54,682 nt of DNA from an uncultured Veillonella sp. (GCA_915066865.1 CAJZEE010000004.1:1-54682), one strand, 5' to 3'; counted from the stretch's first letter, positions 1 to 8,539 are shown. Translations and numbers: made by a program. Notes: generated by a model from the letters alone, not told the origin.

Positions 1-6
1 TTACTG

Positions 7-27
7 ACCCCCAGTTTAACTGGGGGT
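7..27. terminator. Stem-loop at the window edge, likely terminator
   Basis: A perfect inverted repeat (CCCCCAGTT / AACTGGGGG, short loop) is followed on the plus strand by TTTA. It probably ends a transcript coming from outside the window on the left. The T-run is short, so the direction of action is uncertain. Confidence 0.5.
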
Positions 28-57
28 TTAGTCATGCCTATTCGGCGTACAATAAAT

Positions 58-91
58 AACCCCCTAGCTGATACCTCAGTTAGGGGGTTTT
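58..91 (-). terminator. Intrinsic terminator of the ompH-like gene
   Basis: The stem CCCCCTA/TAGGGGG is extended by an inner CTGA/TCAG pair around a 4-nt loop. It lies just past the stop codon of the minus-strand OmpH/Skp gene. Both sides are T/A rich, so it may act in both directions. Confidence 0.7.
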
Positions 92-98
92 GTACTTA

Positions 99-557
99 TT
101 ATTTTTTAAGACGGCTAATTACTTCGTTAGTAATGTTTTCGATTTTGCTGTTAGCGTCAGCAGCACGAATTGTGTATGGATCATCCAATACTACGTCCAT
201 TTGTTTTTCAACGCGAATAGCTTCAACAGTGTTGTGAATTGCTTGCATCATAGGTTGAGCAATTTTATTGATTTCTTCGTTTTCTTTTTGAAGCAATGGA
301 GCTACAGTTTTGTTGAATTCTGCTTCTGCTTGTGCAGAGTCTTTAATTTTTTCAATTTCTTGTACTTTTTTTTCAATTTGTGGACGGTATTGAGCGTCTA
401 CTTGTTGCATTTTCATATCTAATGCACCGTAGCCAGGGTAGCTATTTACTACTTGGCTCATATTTACTAAGCCAATGTTAGCAGCACTTGCTACTGCAGC
501 AGTAGCAGACATAGCACCAACGATAGCTAAGGTAGTCAATTTTTTAGATAATTTCAT
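99..557 (-). CDS. OmpH/Skp-family periplasmic chaperone
   Basis: The 152-aa product has an N-terminal signal peptide: a KLSKK charged region, a hydrophobic stretch and an AxA-like cleavage region near residue 24. A long charged helical segment follows, as in Skp/OmpH proteins, which hold unfolded outer-membrane proteins in the periplasm. The mature start (NIGLVNMSQVVNSYPG) fits the family's first beta strand. The start was placed at the ATG at 557 because GAGGAGG sits 7 nt upstream; a longer reading frame to 593 has no such site. It is transcribed alone between its promoter at 614-642 and the terminator at 58-91. Family assignment is firm; client proteins are unknown. Confidence 0.85.
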   Translation of the reverse strand: MKLSKKLTTLAIVGAMSATAAVASAANIGLVNMSQVVNSYPGYGALDMKMQQVDAQYRPQIEKKVQEIEKIKDSAQAEAEFNKTVAPLLQKENEEINKIAQPMMQAIHNTVEAIRVEKQMDVVLDDPYTIRAADANSKIENITNEVISRLKK

Positions 558-613
558 CTGAAATCCTCCTCGATTAAAAGTGTCACTATACAATCCAATA
601 GTGTACTATTTTT

Positions 614-642
614 ACTATAACAAATCTTGCTAACTTTCACAA
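614..642 (-). promoter_or_regulatory. Sigma-A-like promoter of the ompH-like gene
   Basis: On the minus strand, TTGTGA (-35, 637-642) and TATAGT (-10, 614-619) are separated by exactly 17 nt. The -35 overlaps a GTGAAAG motif that recurs in other intergenic regions of the window. Confidence 0.65.
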
Positions 643-706
643 GACTATGATAAATAGCATAATAAAGCCCTATGAACTACTTATGAAAGTTATTAGAACT
701 TAAAAT

Positions 707-779
707 AATACCCACAAGCATACTCTGAGACCCTTAAAGCAATCGATACAGACATATTCAGAACACACATGTGGGCATT
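707..779 (-). repeat. Long-range inverted repeat downstream of gerW-like gene
   Basis: AATACCCACA (707-716) pairs with TGTGGGCATT (770-779), with about 53 nt between. It lies past the end of the GerW-like gene and may be its transcript end. Nothing else recognisable lies in 643-837. Confidence 0.35.
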
Positions 780-837
780 TCGACTTTCACCAATTATTTA
801 TAATTTGTCATCAAATAATGGTTTATTATTCACCGAA

Positions 838-1215
838 TTATTGTTCATCATTTAAATAGATGTATTTATCGGATTTCAATTTAGATACGAGATCAGGCAC
901 CAAACCGATAAGGCGATCAAAGCTGCTGCTGTAAGGGTTGCCCTTAATGTTGAACAATTCGATGCGGTCACCTTTAATAACAAGGATTGCACTTGGTTCC
1001 ATTTTGGCACCGCCGCCACCGCCACCAGATTCTTGGCCTTTATTGGCTGTGCAGTGGTTTGTACCAGTACCGAAGCCAAAGGTTACGTCAACGAATGGAA
1101 CAAGTGTAGTATCGCCAATTTGCACAGCTTCACCAACTACCGTTTCCACTTTGATCATATTTTTAAACTTCTCGAATAGGACTTCCAAATTCTCTTTTAC
1201 ATTACTGTTCTCCAT
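838..1215 (-). CDS. GerW/YtfJ-family protein
   Basis: The 125-aa product matches the GerW (Spore_YtfJ) family by pattern: an amphipathic N-terminal helix, a TLVPFVDVTFGFGTG-like strand region, a run of six glycines before AKMEPSA, and a C-terminal helical part. In Bacillus the family is linked to spore germination, but homologues occur in non-sporulating bacteria where the role is unknown. The GTG at 1218 and the ATG at 1215 are adjacent; the ATG is preferred because GGAGG lies 7 nt upstream. The next gene upstream encodes a DUF2953 protein, the same pairing as ytfI-ytfJ in Bacillus, which supports the assignment. Confidence 0.82.
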   Translation of the reverse strand: MENSNVKENLEVLFEKFKNMIKVETVVGEAVQIGDTTLVPFVDVTFGFGTGTNHCTANKGQESGGGGGGAKMEPSAILVIKGDRIELFNIKGNPYSSSFDRLIGLVPDLVSKLKSDKYIYLNDEQ

Positions 1216-1292
1216 CACAGTACCTCCGCTTTTTGTGAAAGTATTATAGCTATAATAATACAGCTCATATACTCAATTGACATTATATATCC

Positions 1293-2432
1293 TTACGCTG
1301 TTTGACCCTGTTCGGCTTTTAGCTTTTCTAGTTGCTTGGCTTCCTTCCGTTTAACCCAGAAGACACGAGCACTTTCACCCAATAGGGAACGCATAGGTTT
1401 AGATACCAAGAATCTAGTACCATACCACGCCAATACGGCAAGAATCATACGACCTTTAATATGGCCGCTGCCTTCAGCTACCCAGTTCACATAATCTATC
1501 TCAATAGACTCTGCTTGCTCAGGCCAAATGCTATACAACATAGATGCAATAAGCCCCATCCGATACGGATCACCAATACCAAATCGGCCCTCTATAGCCA
1601 TATCACGTGGTTTAGAGTGGTTATAGCATCGTTTCGACACAAGGAATATCTGACGCCACAACTCTGTATTTCTCAAGTGTTTCATGAACCAGAATGTAGG
1701 AATTTCAGACTTGAATGATGCTACCGGATCATTGGGATCAGGCTTTCCAAAACGTTGTTTCACAGTCGTTTTAATATCATTTACCTTTGTAAATACCTTT
1801 TCCTTGATAGAGCCGTCACTATTGAAAGTAACATGACTTATTACTTCATCATCATCTTGAATATGAGCCGTTGGATCTTGTTGTATCGAATCATACCGCT
1901 CAGCACGAGCTTGTGCATCCATATCCTTAGAAGCCGCATCAGGTCGCTCAATGCGCTCCTTTGCCCTAGGTGCGCTCCCCGCCCCTGGTGATTCGTCATC
2001 ATCAAAGATTGTATTGGAACCTTGAGCGCTCTTCAAGTCATCAAAGCTTGTGCCGCTAGAGCTTGCAGTTGGACCTTGTCCACCTCCTTGCATAGCCTTT
2101 GCAAAAGCTTCTGCTTGTGATATGTCGCCATCATCATCCATTACCTTTTGATATTCTTCATCTACACGATTTTCAAGCCATTGTTCATAGTCTTTCACAG
2201 GACCGATCTTAAGTACACCTAAAACGTATAATTCCTTAAAAAATGGTTTATTTTGAATGTACGCTAAGTGGAGTGAAAATACGCGCCACAGCCATTTGAT
2301 GCGCAGCTCACCACGATATGGCGTCCGCCCATCAATTTCGATGCTATATGTGATTGGTGCCAGTAGGATAGTCAAGATGAGTGCTACAATGATGGCCACA
2401 ATAACGAGGGCCACAATAGCCACTGTACTCAA
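1293..2432 (-). CDS. DUF2953 domain protein (YtfI-like)
   Basis: The product is about 379 aa. It has one N-terminal membrane helix (VAIVALVIVAIIVALILTIL), then a YSIEIDG... strand region typical of DUF2953, a long acidic and Ser/Gly-rich linker (about residues 95-190), and a conserved C-terminal part with a second hydrophobic segment. The function is unknown. The gene sits directly upstream of the GerW-like gene, as ytfI does with ytfJ. A near-perfect SD (AAGGAGGTGA) overlaps the GTG (2441) and ATG (2438) candidates and lies 8 nt from a TTG at 2432, so TTG is proposed as the start. An automatic annotation may choose one of the other two. Confidence 0.75.
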   Translation of the reverse strand: MSTVAIVALVIVAIIVALILTILLAPITYSIEIDGRTPYRGELRIKWLWRVFSLHLAYIQNKPFFKELYVLGVLKIGPVKDYEQWLENRVDEEYQKVMDDDGDISQAEAFAKAMQGGGQGPTASSSGTSFDDLKSAQGSNTIFDDDESPGAGSAPRAKERIERPDAASKDMDAQARAERYDSIQQDPTAHIQDDDEVISHVTFNSDGSIKEKVFTKVNDIKTTVKQRFGKPDPNDPVASFKSEIPTFWFMKHLRNTELWRQIFLVSKRCYNHSKPRDMAIEGRFGIGDPYRMGLIASMLYSIWPEQAESIEIDYVNWVAEGSGHIKGRMILAVLAWYGTRFLVSKPMRSLLGESARVFWVKRKEAKQLEKLKAEQGQTA

Positions 2433-2461
2433 CCACATCACCTCCTTAGGTGTTCCTATGA

Positions 2462-3040
2462 TTAGTTTTCAATGCCCTTTCGAGCCATTACGCCTTGTAA
2501 GTAGTAATGTTTAATCTCTTTCATCTCCGTTACGAGATCGGCCTCATCAATTAATTCTTGAGGAGCTCCACGGCCCGTAAATACGAGTTCCGTTTCTGGA
2601 TGACGAGCATCGAGTAAAGCTTTAGTTTTATCCCATGTAATGAGTTCAAAGAAGAGAGCCATATTGTACTCATCAAGTACAACGAGGTCGTACTCACCAC
2701 TGCTGATCGCAGCGAGTGCACGTTCATAGCCTTTTTCGATGAGAGCTACATAATCCTTCGGAGGATTACCAGACTCAAAGACAACGACTTCATCGCCCCA
2801 TTTAGCAAGTTCATCCTTACTCTTCATGCCTTCTTTGATGATAAAGAATGGCTTGCCCACAGTTTCTAACGTTAAATTTGTTAAGGTAGGTAAAATAGTA
2901 TGCTCACTATATACTTTAGATTTCATAAATTGTAAGAAGAGGACTTTCTTGCCTGCGCCGATGGCACGAATAGCTAGGCCGATTGCGGCAGTTGTTTTGC
3001 CCTTGCCTTCGCCGGTATAAACTTGTACATAGGCCTTCAT
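2462..3040 (-). CDS. cobO: Cob(I)yrinic acid a,c-diamide adenosyltransferase (CobO/BtuR type)
   Basis: The 192-aa product adds the 5'-deoxyadenosyl group from ATP to cob(I)alamin or its precursor, making coenzyme B12. It starts with the P-loop of this family (YTGEGKGKTTAAIGLA, near residue 10). A hydrophobic strand (VLFLQFMKS) and the Walker-B-like YDLVVLDEYN motif follow, with ELVFTGRGAP near the end; all are hallmarks of CobA/CobO. The ATG at 3040 has GGAGG 7 nt upstream, which rules out the earlier ATG at 3058. It is separated from the M23 gene by a terminator. The window also holds a B12-dependent methionine synthase, though that enzyme uses methyl- rather than adenosylcobalamin. Confidence 0.9.
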   Translation of the reverse strand: MKAYVQVYTGEGKGKTTAAIGLAIRAIGAGKKVLFLQFMKSKVYSEHTILPTLTNLTLETVGKPFFIIKEGMKSKDELAKWGDEVVVFESGNPPKDYVALIEKGYERALAAISSGEYDLVVLDEYNMALFFELITWDKTKALLDARHPETELVFTGRGAPQELIDEADLVTEMKEIKHYYLQGVMARKGIEN

Positions 3041-3096
3041 AGATATACCTCCGTTCATATACTTTTATTTTACAATATATATATACAAAAGGAAAG

Positions 3097-3144
3097 AAAA
3101 AGAACTTGCTATGAGCGCATATGCACGCATAACAAGTTCTTTTT
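3097..3144 (-). terminator. Intrinsic terminator of the M23 peptidase gene
   Basis: AAAAAGAACTTG pairs with CAAGTTCTTTTT; the inner stem continues with TATG/CATA and CGC pairs. It ends the DUF4446-M23 transcript before the cobalamin adenosyltransferase gene. Confidence 0.8.
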
Positions 3145-3169
3145 AGGTCTTATATAAGCTTTTATATTT

Positions 3170-4126
3170 CTAATTGCTAATTGGTAAGAAGATCATAGGG
3201 TCTACAGGCGTATTGTTAAGGCGTACCTCGTAGTGAACGTGGGCACCCGTACTTTTACCAGTACTACCCATCAAAGCAATGGTTTGACCTTGTTTCACGC
3301 TCATCCCTACCGTTACTAATACGGCACTATTATGGCCATAACGGGTAACAAAGCCATTGCCATGATCGATTTCAACGAGGTTACCATAACCGCCGCTTGT
3401 ATACCCCGCAAAGGTTACCACCCCGGCCGCAGTAGCCACGATTTGGGAACCATAGTCATCGGCAATATCGATACCTTCATGGAATGCACCAATAGCACCC
3501 GTAACTGGATCAACACGGCTACCAAATGGAGATGTAATAACACCCTTACTCGGCCAAATACTAGGTGTCGTACTATTCACAGCACCACCAGAACCAGCGG
3601 AGAAGTTGATGGATTGTAATGCCATCAAATCTTGTGCGCCACCATCACGAAGAATATTGCGCATCGTATAGAAGCTAACAAGCAATTTTTGTGCTTCCTT
3701 ATCCATTTTGGACAGTCGAGCCGATAATTGTGCCGCTGTTAACGTCTGTACTTCGCTATTATCAGCGGCTTCCTGCTTTGGGTCGCTACCATCCCCGCCA
3801 CCTTGAGCTGGTGTACCAGATTCAGCACCCTTTAACATTTGCTTATTCTCTTCACTAATTTGATTTAAGTTTTGAATTTTCTTATCCAGAACCTCTGTTT
3901 TTTGTTGTAACAATTTCAACTGTTCCGATTGCAATTGCGTTTGTTGTCGTAATTGCACAACCTCAGCCTGACGCACGATGCCCCAAATACCGAGTACCAA
4001 TGCCAAGACCAATACTACAGAACCAATAATGGCAACGAGTTTCGCTTGTTTGGTAGTTAATGTCAATATGCAGTTGTCACCATTTCTTTCAACTTTGTTT
4101 GAAATGAATGCCGGTAATTTCAACAT
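3170..4126 (-). CDS. M23-family metallopeptidase, membrane anchored
   Basis: The 318-aa product is a LytM/M23 endopeptidase that probably cuts peptidoglycan peptide bridges. It has a short cytoplasmic start, a membrane helix (about residues 27-50), a coiled-coil of Gln/Leu heptads (55-100), a Gly/Ser-rich linker and the C-terminal LytM domain. The zinc ligands are visible: H216 and D220 in HEGIDIAD, then H296 and H298 in HVHYEV. The fold also contains the GYGNLVEIDHGNG stretch typical of M23. All catalytic residues appear present, so it should be active. The DUF4446 gene lies 9 nt upstream on the same strand. It may serve in cell division or elongation; the sequence does not say which. Confidence 0.88.
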   Translation of the reverse strand: MLKLPAFISNKVERNGDNCILTLTTKQAKLVAIIGSVVLVLALVLGIWGIVRQAEVVQLRQQTQLQSEQLKLLQQKTEVLDKKIQNLNQISEENKQMLKGAESGTPAQGGGDGSDPKQEAADNSEVQTLTAAQLSARLSKMDKEAQKLLVSFYTMRNILRDGGAQDLMALQSINFSAGSGGAVNSTTPSIWPSKGVITSPFGSRVDPVTGAIGAFHEGIDIADDYGSQIVATAAGVVTFAGYTSGGYGNLVEIDHGNGFVTRYGHNSAVLVTVGMSVKQGQTIALMGSTGKSTGAHVHYEVRLNNTPVDPMIFLPISN

Positions 4127-4135
4127 AAAACTTCC

Positions 4136-4657
4136 TTATTTCGAGACGATAGCGCTCGTCAACGCTTCCTCATTGGTACGCTCACCCAACGCTTCGTTCA
4201 AACTTTCTAATTCCTCTTGTGAAAGACTTACTAAACTTTTACCTTTCACAATAGGTTTACTAAAAATACGAGATTCATTACGACCGTAAATACTGGAGAT
4301 ACAGATGCCATTATTGTTGCCATCTAGCAAGGTAAGAGCAAAGGACAAATCATTCCCGATATTTTCAAAGGCATTATACTTAATAAAACCAATTTTTTGT
4401 AACGTATTGCTCTGAATATTGCGGATTGCCACTTGCTCGGATAACAAGGACTCAAGGCCCTTCGCAGCATCGCGAATTTCACTAACCTCTACAGATAATT
4501 TACGTTCTAGGCTCGCACCATGCTCCCCTTGCATAAAGAAATCGTATTTCTTTTTCAAGCTACCTAAACGGATGTGTAAGATTACACAATATACGAATAA
4601 CACTATAACAAGAACGATGGTAACCATGCCTATCCACGGTTGAATCGATTCGAACAT
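4136..4657 (-). CDS. DUF4446 family protein
   Basis: The 173-aa product has one N-terminal membrane helix (about 10-30), a coiled-coil (RLGSLKKKYDFFM onward) and the family's compact domain with FIKYNAFENIGNDLSFALTLLD and the IYGRNESRIFSKPI stretch. The biochemical role is unknown. DUF4446 genes are often found close to parA/parB in Firmicutes, and here the gene is 1.9 kb from parB with hydF between. GGAAGG lies 7 nt upstream of the ATG at 4657. The family assignment comes from recognisable motifs, not a search. Confidence 0.78.
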   Translation of the reverse strand: MFESIQPWIGMVTIVLVIVLFVYCVILHIRLGSLKKKYDFFMQGEHGASLERKLSVEVSEIRDAAKGLESLLSEQVAIRNIQSNTLQKIGFIKYNAFENIGNDLSFALTLLDGNNNGICISSIYGRNESRIFSKPIVKGKSLVSLSQEELESLNEALGERTNEEALTSAIVSK

Positions 4658-4698
4658 GTATTTTCCTTCCTATACAATCATCAAAACTCCAACAGTTA

Positions 4699-4727
4699 AT
4701 TATACCACTTCAATTGTGAAAGTTAAA
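4699..4727 (-). promoter_or_regulatory. Probable promoter of the DUF4446-M23 operon
   Basis: On the minus strand, TTTAAC (4722-4727) and TATAAT (4699-4704) are 17 nt apart. The spacer begins with the recurring motif (AA)CTTTCACAA. Confidence 0.5.
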
Positions 4728-4835
4728 TGACTGCATGCAATTTAATTTAATATATCTAATATAGATAAACGATACCTATGTAATAATTTATATAACAAGT
4801 ATGTATGTATCAGATACATATTACAATGCTATGTT

Positions 4836-6206
4836 TTAGCCCTCTAGTTCGTCAACAAATGGGCTTATTGCTCGTTCTAGTATACCATGTAGGGATGCTA
4901 TGAGTACACCGTAATTTACGATGGGCGTACCTTGTACAACAGCACATTCAATACGTCGTAACACCTCACGGCGTGTGAGCATACAAGCTCCACAGTGGAT
5001 AATCAAATCATACTGAGATACATCCTTTGGGAATGCTCCCCCACTAGTGAATTCTAGCTGTAAATCTGTATGACCTTGCTTCTTTAAAAGATTAGGTATT
5101 TTTACAGTCCCAATATCATCACATTGACGACGATGAGTACAACCTTCACTGATGAGCACCTTGGAGCCAGCTTTCAAATTTTTAATAGCCTTAACACCAG
5201 TTACTAAATCCTGTAATTTTCCCTTGAACCGTGCCATCAAAATAGAAAAGGACGTCAATGGAATCGAATCGGGGGTCAACTCATCAACCCGATCAAATGC
5301 TTGGGAGTCACAGATTACCATTTTAGGTGGATTCTTAAGAGAGTGAATCATGGCCGGTAATTCTTCTGTTTGACAGACTAATGCTAAGCCTTTGTGATCG
5401 AGAATTTCTCGGATAGTCTGCACCTGTGGCAAAATAAGTCGCCCCTTTGGTGCAGCACTATCGATAGGACATACAAGAATAATTGTATCCCCCTCTTCAA
5501 CTAAACCTTGTAAAAGAGTTTGCTCCCCTTCTACATCAAGTGGTGTTAGCCCACCGAGTAGATCAAGCAACTCTAAGCGCTTAGCATCAGATGTGAAGTC
5601 AGCAGAACCAATAACAGTAGCTAAGTCTGATAAGCCTGTATGGGCAGCTATATAGCCCTCCCCCACTATAACTTCTCCGACAATATCATTAGAATCATCT
5701 AAATTGTTTGTAACTTTACTTATATTGTCTACGGATTCTTTTATAGTTCCTTTAGACTTTACTATATTCTCTTTAAGCTCATCCATATCGTTTTTATATA
5801 AATGCTTATCGAATTTAGTCGAATTAATTTCATTTATAAAAAGTGCGATAGGTACATTATTTTGTTTTAAAAGACCTAACCAATGCATATCATCCGAAGT
5901 TGGTTCTTCATCAGTGCGAAGCACATAAACAGCAAGATTAATTTTTTTCAGAACCTCTTCTGTTTTCTCCATGCGCAATGTACCTAATTCAGTTGTATCA
6001 TCTATACCAGCTGTATCAGTAATCACCACAGGGCCGAGTGGCAAGATTTCCATAGCTTTACTCACAGGATCAGTTGTAGTCCCTGCCACATCAGACACTA
6101 ACGATACAGGCTGATCAGTTAGCATATTAATCAATGTAGACTTTCCCGCATTACAACGGCCAAAAAAGCCAATATGTATCCGGTTTGCCTTAGGTGTTTG
6201 TTCCAT
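4836..6206 (-). CDS. hydF: [FeFe]-hydrogenase H-cluster maturation GTPase HydF
   Basis: The 456-aa product is the scaffold GTPase that receives the 2Fe subcluster from HydE/HydG and passes it to the hydrogenase. The Era-like GTPase domain has the P-loop GRCNAGKS (16-23), DVAGTTTDPV (G2) and DTAGIDD (G3). The C-terminal iron-sulfur domain shows C356-x-H358 and H404-C405-x2-C408, the usual HydF cluster ligands. HydF proteins are commonly about 400 aa; the extra length here is a low-complexity, Asp/Asn/Lys/Val-rich stretch at about residues 130-185 inside the GTPase domain. No other hydrogenase gene is in the window. AAGGA precedes the ATG. Confidence 0.9.
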   Translation of the reverse strand: MEQTPKANRIHIGFFGRCNAGKSTLINMLTDQPVSLVSDVAGTTTDPVSKAMEILPLGPVVITDTAGIDDTTELGTLRMEKTEEVLKKINLAVYVLRTDEEPTSDDMHWLGLLKQNNVPIALFINEINSTKFDKHLYKNDMDELKENIVKSKGTIKESVDNISKVTNNLDDSNDIVGEVIVGEGYIAAHTGLSDLATVIGSADFTSDAKRLELLDLLGGLTPLDVEGEQTLLQGLVEEGDTIILVCPIDSAAPKGRLILPQVQTIREILDHKGLALVCQTEELPAMIHSLKNPPKMVICDSQAFDRVDELTPDSIPLTSFSILMARFKGKLQDLVTGVKAIKNLKAGSKVLISEGCTHRRQCDDIGTVKIPNLLKKQGHTDLQLEFTSGGAFPKDVSQYDLIIHCGACMLTRREVLRRIECAVVQGTPIVNYGVLIASLHGILERAISPFVDELEG

Positions 6207-6368
6207 ACTCTATCCTTGTTACTCAACTTTTATATATCTTACAAAGTATAATATAAAGTTTCGCATAACTTATTTTATTATTTATTCTTATTATCTATTC
6301 TATTATTTAATCCTATTATTTTATCGTATTTTTAAACGTATTATTTAACAAGATTTCTTAAATATAGT

Positions 6369-6396
6369 AAAAGCGCAGCCCGTAGACTACACTTTT
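6369..6396 (-). terminator. Stem-loop terminator downstream of parB
   Basis: An 11-bp stem (AAAAGCGCAGC / ACTACACTTTT, with G-U pairs in the minus-strand RNA) closes a 6-nt loop; the T-run lies inside the 3' arm. It probably ends the parA-parB transcript before hydF. Confidence 0.6.
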
Positions 6397-6433
6397 ACCG
6401 CAGATTGTAAATGTTATTGTTGTTATTATTCCG

Positions 6434-6502
6434 GCTATTGCTATTGCTTTTGCTTTTGCTTTTGCTTTTGCTTTTGCTTTTGCTTTTGCTTTTGCTTTTG
6501 CT
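6434..6502. repeat. Hexanucleotide tandem repeat (GCTTTT)9
   Basis: Two GCTATT units (6434, 6440) are followed by nine perfect GCTTTT units (6446-6499). The array stops 6 nt before the parB stop codon at 6509, so it is non-coding and lies in the 3' end of the parB transcript. The rest of 6207-6508 is T-rich low-complexity sequence plus the stem-loop at 6369. Confidence 0.95.
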
Positions 6503-6508
6503 AGCCAA

Positions 6509-7438
6509 TTATACTCTAAACTCTATTGTTTCCGCACCTTCTGTTTGATCTTGCCCATCCATATATGCAATAAGTCTTTCTAATTCAGCTTCAGAGGAAA
6601 AAGCAATTTCAATTTTCCCTTGTACTTTTTTACCTGCACGGAATTTAATATTCACAGGGGACCCTAAACTTAATTTTAAACGATCCATTAAAGCACGAAC
6701 TTCTGCCGTATTTTGAGGTTTACCAGCCTTTGCTTTAGATGATTTATTTTGCATAGACTTAACAAGGATCTCGACCTGTCTAGCGCTTAATTCACCCTCT
6801 TTAATACGTTCAGCTGCTTCCATTTGTTGAGCTGCACTTCTTAAAGCTAATAATGGACGAGCTTGACCAACCGTCAAATCACCTTCGATTAAATCCTTTT
6901 GTACAGAATCACATAATTTTAAAAGACGAACCATATTAGCAATATATGAACGGCTACGGCCAAGACGAGCAGAAATCATTTCTTGCGTTTGCTTATAGGT
7001 ATCCATCAAACCTTGGTAGGCCAACGCTTCTTCAATTGGATCTAGCCCTTCACGTTGTAAGTTTTCTACAAGAGCAACCTCTGTCATTTCTTCTGTACTA
7101 TATTTTTTAACAATAACTGGTACTGTTTTCAATCCAGCAATCATAGCAGCACGATAACGGCGCTCACCAGCCACAATTTGATATTTATTTTTTTGTTTAC
7201 GAACCACAATAGGTTGAAAAATACCAAGATTCTTGATTGATTCGGCCAATGTAGCTAGACTATCATCATCAAAACTTTTACGTGGTTGATCTACATTTGG
7301 AACTAACTCAGAAATCGGCAGTTCATGTATCTCCTTTTCAGGCAATACAGAATCTACAGAGTCAACCTTCATTAAATTCTCAAGGCCCTTCCCCAATCCG
7401 GACGCTTTGCTTTTCTTGCTTTTAATTTCTCTTGGCAT
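6509..7438 (-). CDS. parB: Chromosome partitioning protein ParB
   Basis: The 309-aa CTP-dependent DNA clamp loads at parS sites and spreads along DNA. A basic N-terminus (LGKGLENL, typical of ParB) is followed by the CTP-binding domain with GERRYRA (91-97) and ENLQREGLDP (125-134). Then come the HTH domain that reads parS (ISARLGRSRSYIANMVRLL) and a C-terminal dimerisation domain. Four perfect parS sites lie within 2.5 kb. The start is supported by GAGAGG 8 nt upstream of the ATG. parA lies upstream on the same strand after 148 nt. A hexamer repeat lies directly past the stop codon. Confidence 0.95.
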   Translation of the reverse strand: MPREIKSKKSKASGLGKGLENLMKVDSVDSVLPEKEIHELPISELVPNVDQPRKSFDDDSLATLAESIKNLGIFQPIVVRKQKNKYQIVAGERRYRAAMIAGLKTVPVIVKKYSTEEMTEVALVENLQREGLDPIEEALAYQGLMDTYKQTQEMISARLGRSRSYIANMVRLLKLCDSVQKDLIEGDLTVGQARPLLALRSAAQQMEAAERIKEGELSARQVEILVKSMQNKSSKAKAGKPQNTAEVRALMDRLKLSLGSPVNIKFRAGKKVQGKIEIAFSSEAELERLIAYMDGQDQTEGAETIEFRV

Positions 7439-7586
7439 GCAACTAACCTCTCTCGACCTTACAAATATTTACCAATTATAAATAAGTAAATTTCTTAAAC
7501 TATCAAAGAACCAATATATTTAACATTTGATGCCTACTTATCACCAGATGCTTACTTAACTTTAAATACTAGTTCAGTTTTAGTAC

Positions 7587-8357
7587 TTATTTAGCTTTGG
7601 ATGCTTTAATTACCTCTTTAGCTAATTTCGTATATACATCAGCACCTTTGGATTTTGGATCATATACAATAATTGGCTCCCCATAACTAGGTGCCTCACT
7701 TAAACGTACATTACGAGGAATAATTGTTTTATATACTTTATTACCAAAGAATTTTTTTACTTCATCGGCTACTTGAATAGATAAATTTGTACGACCATCA
7801 AACATAGTCAATAATACGCCTTCAATTTCAAGATCTTTATTGGATGTTTGTTGTACAATTGTTATCGTTTTAACTAATTGACTAACCCCTTCCAATGCGT
7901 AAAATTCGCTTTGAATCGGAATCAATACACTATCAGCAGCAGTAAAAGCATTTAATGTTAATAACCCGAGAGATGGAGGACAATCTATAACGATAAAATC
8001 ATATTTATCTCGTACTGACGCCAATGCTTTTTTCAACATTGTTTCACGTGAAACAACGGAAACTAATTCTACTTCAGCACCAGCTAGTTGAATTGTTGCA
8101 GGCGCCACAAATAGGTTTTCAAGCATTGTAGGTTGTACAATATCAGCAATTGGTTCTCCATCAATCAGAACATCATGTACACATAGCTCTAAATCATCTT
8201 TTTCAATACCCAACCCAGAACTAGCATTACCTTGTGGATCCAAATCAACCAGTAGCACCGTCTTGCCTGCATCAGCTAAACAAGCACTCAAATTTACTGA
8301 TGTTGTAGTTTTACCAACACCACCTTTTTGATTAGTAATAGCTATAACTTTGCCCAC
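7587..8357 (-). CDS. parA: Chromosome partitioning ATPase ParA (Soj)
   Basis: The 256-aa Walker-type ATPase works with ParB to move the origin region, and in Bacillus also acts on DnaA. It has the deviant Walker A KGGVGKTT (11-18), LLVDLDPQGNASSGLG, the Walker B FIVIDCPPSLGLLT, and the C-terminal IPRNVRLSEAPSYG signature. The start codon is GTG with GAGG 8 nt upstream. A perfect parS site (8040-8055) lies inside the coding sequence. The order parA-parB matches most Firmicutes, but rsmG, the usual upstream neighbour, is separated here by the methionine cassette. Confidence 0.95.
   Translation of the reverse strand: MGKVIAITNQKGGVGKTTTSVNLSACLADAGKTVLLVDLDPQGNASSGLGIEKDDLELCVHDVLIDGEPIADIVQPTMLENLFVAPATIQLAGAEVELVSVVSRETMLKKALASVRDKYDFIVIDCPPSLGLLTLNAFTAADSVLIPIQSEFYALEGVSQLVKTITIVQQTSNKDLEIEGVLLTMFDGRTNLSIQVADEVKKFFGNKVYKTIIPRNVRLSEAPSYGEPIIVYDPKSKGADVYTKLAKEVIKASKAK
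8040..8055. other. parS site 1 (inside parA)
   Basis: A perfect 16-bp palindrome TGTTTCACGTGAAACA, identical to the canonical Bacillus parS, the binding site of ParB. Confidence 0.95.
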
Positions 8358-8539
8358 TTAATTCACCTCACAGCTTCGTTCAAAATATTTCTTTTTCATT
8401 ATAACATAAAACGATGCGAATTACGGTATTTATAAATCAAATTCTTTATAATTATATATTTACGATATTATTTTTACTTACACTAATAAAGCTTATAGAT
8501 AAATAGCTTTATCAATATGGTTGCAATACAAATTTTTAT

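Noticed and set aside
2410..2430. GCCACTG, a word from the cobalamin riboswitch B12 box, near the cobalamin adenosyltransferase gene
   Set aside because: It lies on the strand opposite to and inside the DUF2953 coding sequence, downstream of the cobO-type gene, with no other riboswitch element.
6434..6502. Possible CRISPR-like array at the GCTTTT repeat
   Set aside because: The units are 6 nt and contiguous, with no spacers, so this is a simple tandem repeat.
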